NCBI GenBank assembly: GCA_030043675.1
Contig: JASHXG010000031.1
Span: forward strand, 1 to 10,798
Direction of reading: 5' to 3'
Source of the DNA: Vulcanimicrobiota bacterium
GTDB taxonomy: Bacteria > Vulcanimicrobiota > Vulcanimicrobiia > Vulcanimicrobiales > Vulcanimicrobiaceae
Length of the DNA: 10,798 nt
In this document: piece by piece, positions 5,915 through 10,798 of the stretch
How the letters are laid out: every line of letters begins with the position of its first letter
Position numbering within the stretch: the first letter of the stretch is position 1
Program-made: the position numbers and the translations under genes
The notes under the pieces: model-generated
What the model was told of the DNA's origin: nothing
Database searches by the model: none
Seen by the model: only the letters and a program-made list of their open reading frames with translations

Positions 5915-7531
5915 ATGTTGAGAATTTTGCCGGTCGCGCTTGTCATGGCCGTCGCGGCCTCCATCTTGGCTTCGTGTACCAAAGGCGGCTCGGAGGCCAA
6001 CACCACTAACCTCACGATCGCCGACGGAAGCGGAGACATTGACTCGCTGAACCCGCACCTGTTTACGGAGCTGCCGTTGGGATTCATCTCGGAGATGACG
6101 CAGGCGTACCTGGTCAAGTACGACGCCGAGAACAAGCCGTATCCGGAGTTGGTTACGGTCGTGCCGACGCAGGCCAACGGCGGCATCAGCGCCGACGGCA
6201 AGACGATTACCTGGCATCTGCGCAGAGGCGTGCGCTGGTCCGACGGCGCGCCCTTCAACGGCGATGACGTCGTCTTCTCGACCCAAGTCGTGCTCAATCC
6301 GGCCAATAACGAAGTCGGCCGCGACGGCTGGAATTTGATTACCAAGATCGACGAGCCGGATAAATATACCGTCGTCTACCACCTCAAGCATCCGTACGCG
6401 TCGTTCCTGCCCACGTTCTTCGGCAGCGCGGGCGCAAACCCGTCGGTCCTGCCCAAGCATCTGTTGGCCCAGTACCCGAACATCAACCACGTTGCGTACA
6501 ACTCCAAGCCGGTCGGCATCGGCGCCTTTCGTATCGTCGATTGGCGTCGCGGCGACGCCGTCGACCTGGAAGCAAATCCCTACTATTTCCGTGGACTGCC
6601 CAAGCTCAAGCACATCACCTACAAGTTCATTCCGTCGCGCGATACGCTGGTGACGTCGATGCAGACCGGCGACGTCGATCTTTGGCCGCAGGCTGGTCCC
6701 CCGTACATACCGCGGCTTCAGGCCATTGCGCGGCTGAAGACCGACGTCATCATCACGCCGCTGTACGTGCACCTGGACTTCAACGTCACCCGCCCCTTGG
6801 TAAGCGACCTTCGCGTTCGCCAAGCGATTCGCTATGCGATCGACCGCCAGGCCATCGTCGATAAGATCCTGCACGGATTTGGGCTCGTGCAGGAGAGCAC
6901 GATCTCGCCCGTCGTCCCGATCGCGCCGGCGGACATCCCGCTCACGCCGTACGATCCGAAAAAGGCGATGACGTTGCTCGACCAAGCCGGCTGGAAGGTC
7001 GGTTCCGACGGCATCCGGCAGCGCAACGGACAGCGCCTATCGCTCTCCTTTCCTTACTTCACGGGGTCGGCGGCGGCCGACGACATGGTCGAGCTGATCA
7101 GAGCGGAGCTCAAGGCGGTCGGCATCGAGATTCGAACGCGTCAGTATGCGCCCGCCACGTTTTTCGCGCCTTACCAAGATAACGGCATCATGTACGGCGG
7201 CAAATGGGACATGACGACGTTCACCTGGCAAACGGATCCGGTCGGCGAGATTTCGAACATCTGGGAGTGCAACCAGATTCCACCCAACGGCCAGAACGTA
7301 ACGCGATTCTGCAATGCGGAGCTCGATCGGCTGCTGGAGGAGTTCAAGATGACCTACGACACCGAGACGCATCGTAAGCTGCTGGATCAAGAGATGCGGA
7401 TCATCGTCGCCAACGTGCCGACGATCGTGCTCTACGTGGAGAAGGCGGGAAACGCCTACGACAGCCGTCTCACGGGTTGGAATCCGGGAGCGTGGACTCC
7501 GTTCGATGACATGCTGAATGTCTCGCTATAG
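5915..7531 (+). CDS. Family-5 extracellular solute-binding lipoprotein, copy 2
   Basis: This is a second SBP_bac_5 family binding protein, 538 aa, with an ideal lipobox (Leu18-Ala-Ser-Cys21). It aligns with the preceding gene throughout: IDSLNPHL (42-49), ITWHLRRGVRWSDGAPF (98-114), KPVGIGAFRIVDWRRG (198-213), ANPYYFRGLPKLKHITYKFIP (220-240), VRQAIRYAIDRQAIV (301-315) and YDPKKAMTLLDQAGW (346-360). The sequences have diverged enough to suggest an old duplication and a different ligand preference. It lacks the Cys pair of copy 1 but has its own pair, Cys452 and Cys466, around the PPNGQNVTRF segment near the C-terminal lobe. The ATG has a good AGGAG upstream. No transporter membrane or ATPase subunits follow. 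The last 62 bases overlap the convergent gene on the other strand. Ligand unknown. Confidence 0.93.
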   Translation: MLRILPVALVMAVAASILASCTKGGSEANTTNLTIADGSGDIDSLNPHLFTELPLGFISEMTQAYLVKYDAENKPYPELVTVVPTQANGGISADGKTITWHLRRGVRWSDGAPFNGDDVVFSTQVVLNPANNEVGRDGWNLITKIDEPDKYTVVYHLKHPYASFLPTFFGSAGANPSVLPKHLLAQYPNINHVAYNSKPVGIGAFRIVDWRRGDAVDLEANPYYFRGLPKLKHITYKFIPSRDTLVTSMQTGDVDLWPQAGPPYIPRLQAIARLKTDVIITPLYVHLDFNVTRPLVSDLRVRQAIRYAIDRQAIVDKILHGFGLVQESTISPVVPIAPADIPLTPYDPKKAMTLLDQAGWKVGSDGIRQRNGQRLSLSFPYFTGSAAADDMVELIRAELKAVGIEIRTRQYAPATFFAPYQDNGIMYGGKWDMTTFTWQTDPVGEISNIWECNQIPPNGQNVTRFCNAELDRLLEEFKMTYDTETHRKLLDQEMRIIVANVPTIVLYVEKAGNAYDSRLTGWNPGAWTPFDDMLNVSL

Positions 7532-8888
7532 CATAGGCCAGCAGGGCGCAACCGAGCAGCGAGAACGAACGCAGGAGCGCCCAGAGCGGATCGGCGCGTA
7601 ACAACCCGGCGGCGCGCTGCTCGGCCATCCAAACCGCAGCGACCGTTGCGTGCGGGGCGCGGAAGGGTCCCAGCGAATCCGGCCACACCGGCACGGGATC
7701 GCGTACGGCAAGCCAAGCGGCGAGCGCGAAGAGCACAGCCGGCGCCATCGCTGCACGCACGCTGATGCGCGAATCGCTTTGCTCGCCGAGCGCGGCGAAA
7801 GCGCAGAGCGCGGCGATCGCCAGCAAGAGACTCTGCACGATGCCGGTGGGTCGTTGCGCCAACCCCAGCCAGTCGATGGCGACCAGCAACGTTCCCGACA
7901 GAGCGACGGCACGCGTGGTCCCCCGCGCGCGCAGCGCGCACCAGGCCGCGGCAGGGTAGGCTACGGTCAAATCGTGTTCGTGGAAGAAGCCGCTCGCAAA
8001 AGGAAGGAGCGCCGCGAACGCGGCCAGGCGCGCGAAACGGTCGCGCACGAGGACGGCGATCGCGAGCGCAGCGGCAATCGCCGCCAACGCGGCGAGGGCC
8101 GCCACGAACTCCACGCCGCGCGCCGGTGCGCCGAAGCCGTACGCGATTGAGGCCGGCGTGAGCTGTATCGCGACGAAGCGCTCTGCGCCGCCATGCGCGA
8201 ACGCGGCGCGCGCATAGGCGAGCGGCCACCGCGGACCGGCGGCGAGCGTCCCAAGAACGTACGTCGCGGCGGCGCCGGCAACGATCGCGAGCGTCGCGCG
8301 ATTGCGCCCGAGCTGCGAAGCGAGCGCGAGCGCGAGGTTGGGTTGTGTGAAGGCAATGCACGCTCCCGCCGTTGCGATGACCAGCGATCGATCGGCCAAG
8401 ATCGCGAGGGCGACGGCGCCGAGCAGCGCGGGCAGCGCGATCTGCCCGAGCGCGAGATCGCTCGTGACGGGACCGAAGGAAACCGCCAGCGCGAGGATTG
8501 CGAGAAAGGAAAAGGGCGTGATCGATGCGCCGCCTGCGCGAATCAGCAACGGCACCAGCGCCAGCAACGAGAGCGCGAGGACGCTCCACCAGACGACGGC
8601 GGCGACGTCGTAGGGGAGGCGCGCCAGCAGACTCCAGAGCAGCAGCGTCGCGGGCGGCCCGATGAATGGCAAGAGCTCGTCGCGTCGCGCATCGACGCCG
8701 GGAACCTCGCGCTCGGCATTCCAGATCGCGCGTTCGTATGGATCGGCTCGCGCGCTCCAGGTTGCGCCCGCGCTCCAGTAGGCCTCGAAGTCGCGCAGCA
8801 CCGGACCCGGTGTCGCCGCCGGACGCGCGGCCATCAGCGCGACGGCGATCGCGAGGCAGGCCGCGGCGAGCAGCCGGCGCTGCGTCAC
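7470..8888 (-). CDS. GT87/DUF2029-like multi-pass membrane protein, putative polyprenyl-phosphate-sugar glycosyltransferase
   Basis: This 472-aa, very hydrophobic protein has roughly ten or more membrane segments. It resembles the GT87 (DUF2029) family, in which known members are mannosyltransferases using polyprenyl-phosphate sugars on the outer face of the cytoplasmic membrane. Evidence is the first extracytoplasmic loop with Arg32-Asp33-Phe34..Tyr37..Ala40 and DPYERA (49-54), then PFIGPPATLLLWSLLARLPY (74-93), a GQIALPALLGA helix (148-158), a TQPNLALALASQL stretch (181-193) and HEHDL (303-307). The frame is open far upstream, but the residues before GTG 8888 are Arg-rich nonsense lying over the protease gene, so the start is GTG 8888, overlapping the protease stop as GTGA. 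No good Shine-Dalgarno is seen, so translation probably depends on coupling. The last ~20 codons run under the convergent binding-protein gene and are hydrophilic, possibly a late stop. Donor and acceptor are unknown. Confidence 0.75.
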   Translation of the reverse strand: MTQRRLLAAACLAIAVALMAARPAATPGPVLRDFEAYWSAGATWSARADPYERAIWNAEREVPGVDARRDELLPFIGPPATLLLWSLLARLPYDVAAVVWWSVLALSLLALVPLLIRAGGASITPFSFLAILALAVSFGPVTSDLALGQIALPALLGAVALAILADRSLVIATAGACIAFTQPNLALALASQLGRNRATLAIVAGAAATYVLGTLAAGPRWPLAYARAAFAHGGAERFVAIQLTPASIAYGFGAPARGVEFVAALAALAAIAAALAIAVLVRDRFARLAAFAALLPFASGFFHEHDLTVAYPAAAWCALRARGTTRAVALSGTLLVAIDWLGLAQRPTGIVQSLLLAIAALCAFAALGEQSDSRISVRAAMAPAVLFALAAWLAVRDPVPVWPDSLGPFRAPHATVAAVWMAEQRAAGLLRADPLWALLRSFSLLGCALLAYAIARHSACHRTESTLPDSNP

Positions 8889-9718
8889 CAGGCGCCGATG
8901 CCGCTTGCGCCTTGAGCCGGCGCCGCCACCAGATGCGCCTGCGACATGACGAAGAAGAGGCCGAGCACCGTCGCGAGATACCAAATGCTGACGCGCAGCC
9001 GCGCGCCGAAGGTCATATGCTCCGCGCGCGGATCGGGCCGCCCGCGCCAGGCTGCCAGCATCGCGGGCAGGCCGAGCAGACCGATGATCGCGACGAAGAG
9101 AATCGGAATGTGAAAGAAGATCGCGAAGACGACGAAGAGCGCGAACCCGGCGAACCACAGCGGAGGCCAGAGCGCGCCGATGATGCGCCCGCCGTCGAAC
9201 GGCGGCATCGGAATCATATTGAAGAGATTGAGAAACGCCGAGAGATCGGCGCAGGCAAACCAGAAGCGGTCTTGCGTCGCGTCGCCGACCGCATAGCAGG
9301 CCGCCGCGAGCCCCAGACCGGTCAGCGGTCCGGCCAGTGCGATGTAGGCCTCTTGTTCCAAATCTTGGGGCGGCGCACCGGCGGTGAAGGCCCCCAACAG
9401 CGGAACGAAGGCCGGCAACCGCGCGGGCAGGCCGTAGGCCCGAAAGGCAAAGTAATGACCGAGCTCGTGCGCCAGAAGCAGCAGCATGATGACCACGGCA
9501 AGCTTCCAGCCGAAGACGACGACGTATATCCACAGCGAGAGTAGGAAGGTCCAACTTAGGCCGACCAGCTTCGCCCCGAACAGCAAGAGAAATTTGAACT
9601 TCACCAAGAAGGCGGCGAGCGCCGCGAGGATCGCACCGATTCCGCCGGTACGTCGCCGCTGCGCCGTCTTGGTGGGCTCGGGTTGGGAGCCGGGCTCGGG
9701 GGGAGGGAGGTATTCCAC
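8885..9718 (-). CDS. M50-family (site-2-protease-like) membrane metalloprotease
   Basis: This is an intramembrane zinc protease of peptidase family M50, a family that cleaves membrane-bound substrates such as anti-sigma factors. The 277-aa protein has a Pro/Glu-rich cytoplasmic-type N-terminus (about 1-25), then several membrane segments. The zinc site is complete: HELGH at 84-88 (His84, Glu85, His88) and the second motif NMIPMPPFDGGR at 167-178 with Asp175 as third ligand. An AGP motif lies at 129-131. No PDZ domain or CBS pair is present, so it is a minimal form whose target cannot be inferred. Start is GTG 9718; the upstream in-frame stop is at 9749-9751 and no ATG lies between. AAGG a few bases before the GTG is a modest ribosome site. 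It is co-translated with the GT87-like gene (GTGA) and is divergent from the NADH dehydrogenase 23 bases away. Confidence 0.92.
   Translation of the reverse strand: MEYLPPPEPGSQPEPTKTAQRRRTGGIGAILAALAAFLVKFKFLLLFGAKLVGLSWTFLLSLWIYVVVFGWKLAVVIMLLLLAHELGHYFAFRAYGLPARLPAFVPLLGAFTAGAPPQDLEQEAYIALAGPLTGLGLAAACYAVGDATQDRFWFACADLSAFLNLFNMIPMPPFDGGRIIGALWPPLWFAGFALFVVFAIFFHIPILFVAIIGLLGLPAMLAAWRGRPDPRAEHMTFGARLRVSIWYLATVLGLFFVMSQAHLVAAPAQGASGIGAW
9674..9707 (+). other. Potential G-quadruplex motif at a divergent gene junction
   Basis: The plus strand has six runs of at least three G (9674-9676, 9680-9682, 9685-9687, 9692-9694, 9698-9703, 9705-9707), separated by loops of 3, 2, 4, 3 and 1 bases. This satisfies the canonical intramolecular quadruplex pattern several times over. 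It lies in the proline-rich 5' codons of the M50 protease gene, 34 bases before the NADH dehydrogenase start, so it would be in the RNA leader of the latter and in C-rich form in the former's mRNA. The 3' edge (GGAGG at 9706-9710 region) also resembles a Shine-Dalgarno, but is too far from GTG 9742 to serve it directly. Confidence 0.6.
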
Positions 9719-9741
9719 GCGGCCTTCTTCAACCGCGCGCT

Positions 9742-10798
9742 GTGCCGGTCATCGTCATCGTCGGCGGAGGATTCGCGGGCGTCGCCGTCGCCCGCCGGCT
9801 CGAGCAGCGCTTGCATGAGAACGAAGCCGAGATCGTTCTGATCAGCCGCGACAACTTCCAGCTTTTTACGCCGATGCTGCCCGAGGTCACGTCGGGCGAG
9901 CTGGAGGTGCGTCACGTCGTGACGCCGATCCGCGAACAGCTGCGCCGCACCCGCTTCATCTTGGCTGAAGTGGAAAAGATCGACGTCGAGCGGCAGACCG
10001 TGACCTATCGTCACGTGCTTACCGGTCTGGTCGTCGACCTGCACTACGATCAGCTCGTTCTAGCGCTCGGCTCGTCGACGTCGACCTTCGGTCTGCCGGG
10101 CGTGGCCGAAAACACGTGGGCGCTCAAAACGCTGGAGGACGCCGACGCGCTGCGCAACCATCTCGTCTGGCTGCTCGAGCTTGCCGACACGATCAACGAC
10201 GAGACGCGCCGCCGCCGGCTGCTGACCTTAGTCGTGGTCGGCGGAGGCTTCACCGGGGTTGAGACCGCCGGCGAGATCGTCGAGCTCTTTCGCAGCGTCA
10301 TCGGATTCTACCGGAGCCTGCGTCCCGATGAGATCAAGATGATTTTGATCGAAGCCGCTCCCACGTTGCTGCTCGGTCTCCCGCCGAAAATGGGAGAGTA
10401 CGCGCGCCGCATTCTCGAGCGGCGCGGCGTCGAAGTGCTGACCGGCGACGGCGTCACCGGCGCCGACGAGCACGGGTTGACGCTGCAGAGCGGCCGCCGC
10501 ATCGAGAGCGAGACGATCATCTGGAGCGCGGGCGTAAAGCCGTCGCCGACGATTGCAAAGACGACGCTGCCGCTGACGCGCCGCGGCGCGGTCGTGACGG
10601 AGAGCGACATGCGCGTGATGGGAGTTCCCGGCGTGTGGGCGCTCGGCGACTGCGCGTCGATACCGTACTGGAAAGGCGGCACTTATCCGATGACGGCGCA
10701 GCACGCCATTCGCGAAGGGCCGCACCTCGCCGATAACCTGGTCGCCGTCTTGCGTGGCCGGCCGACCAAACCGTTTCGATTTGAAGCTCTCGGCATGA
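9742..10798 (+). CDS. Type II NADH dehydrogenase (NDH-2), cut by the window end
   Basis: This is a single-subunit, FAD-dependent NADH:quinone oxidoreductase of the inner membrane face, passing electrons to the quinone pool without pumping protons. 352 codons are present, and the frame is still open at the last base; the family usually runs about 400-460 residues. Visible are the FAD-binding Rossmann motif GGGFAG (8-13), a second nucleotide-binding motif VVGGGFTGVETAGE (165-178) for NADH, the IIWSAGVKPSP segment (259-269), the FAD-contacting GDC (302-304) and the quinone-side YPMTAQHAIREG (315-326). GTG 9742 begins PVIVIVGGG, the normal N-terminus; no ATG or TTG is in frame just upstream. No obvious Shine-Dalgarno lies at the right distance; GGGAGGGAGG is about 31 bases away. 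NdbA-type or sulfide:quinone relatives are less likely because of the VETAGE and TAQHA motifs. Confidence 0.9.
   Translation, partial: MPVIVIVGGGFAGVAVARRLEQRLHENEAEIVLISRDNFQLFTPMLPEVTSGELEVRHVVTPIREQLRRTRFILAEVEKIDVERQTVTYRHVLTGLVVDLHYDQLVLALGSSTSTFGLPGVAENTWALKTLEDADALRNHLVWLLELADTINDETRRRRLLTLVVVGGGFTGVETAGEIVELFRSVIGFYRSLRPDEIKMILIEAAPTLLLGLPPKMGEYARRILERRGVEVLTGDGVTGADEHGLTLQSGRRIESETIIWSAGVKPSPTIAKTTLPLTRRGAVVTESDMRVMGVPGVWALGDCASIPYWKGGTYPMTAQHAIREGPHLADNLVAVLRGRPTKPFRFEALGM

Noticed and set aside
5885..6985. 366-aa minus-strand open frame
   Set aside because: Antisense to the second binding-protein gene, with Arg/Asp/Val-rich low-complexity translation and no family motif. A shadow frame.
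7521..7564. 7-base inverted repeat as a terminator between convergent genes
   Set aside because: The loop is about 30 bases, there is no T-run, and it is inside coding sequence.
8193..9544. Plus-strand open frames of 240 and 292 aa
   Set aside because: Both are antisense to the GT87-like and M50 genes and are charged, Arg/Glu-rich, without motifs.
8889..9554. N-terminal extension of the GT87-like frame up to 9554
   Set aside because: The extension lies over the M50 protease gene in another frame and is Arg/Ala-rich nonsense. The hydrophobic GT87-like sequence begins at GTG 8888.
9486..9818. 110-aa plus-strand open frame across the divergent junction
   Set aside because: It is out of frame with the NADH dehydrogenase and antisense to the protease N-terminus, and shows no motif.

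Overview
The window is GC-rich bacterial DNA from a diderm: it carries a TolC-type outer-membrane protein and three predicted lipoproteins. A type II NADH dehydrogenase suggests a respiring lifestyle. Codon use is uniform and rich in G/C at third positions, which creates many long shadow frames on both strands. No rRNA, tRNA, CRISPR array, insertion sequence or other mobile element is visible. The gene mix would fit a soil-type uncultured lineage such as Candidatus Eremiobacterota (WPS-2), but that placement is a guess from gene types, not a demonstrated assignment.

Layout: (1) Bases 1-127 are an upstream stretch with no gene that can be called. (2) Bases 128-7531 hold five plus-strand genes that look like one transcription unit: a lipoprotein efflux adaptor (MFP/HlyD type), a TolC-like outer-membrane channel (TAATG junction), a 386-aa fusion of two AhbA/AhbB (NirD/NirL)-like halves, and two tandem family-5 (peptide/nickel/heme type) solute-binding lipoproteins. 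The fusion and the first binding protein overlap by ATGA. Other gaps are 39 and 26 bases. (3) Bases 7470-9718 hold two minus-strand genes coupled by GTGA: an M50 (site-2-protease-like) membrane metalloprotease and a GT87/DUF2029-like multi-pass membrane protein. The latter runs 62 bases into the 3' end of the second binding-protein gene. (4) From 9742 to the right edge is a plus-strand type II NADH dehydrogenase, cut by the window end. Its start lies only 23 bases from the divergent start of the protease gene.

The adaptor and TolC-like protein should form the periplasmic and outer-membrane parts of a tripartite exporter, but no inner-membrane pump is seen. The two binding proteins likewise have no permease or ATPase beside them. 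The most interesting point is the fused siroheme-decarboxylase-like gene translationally coupled to a binding protein from a family with known heme and peptide binders. This raises a testable but unproven idea of a tetrapyrrole-handling locus. The second is the compact divergent M50/NDH-2 junction, which contains a canonical G-quadruplex-forming motif.
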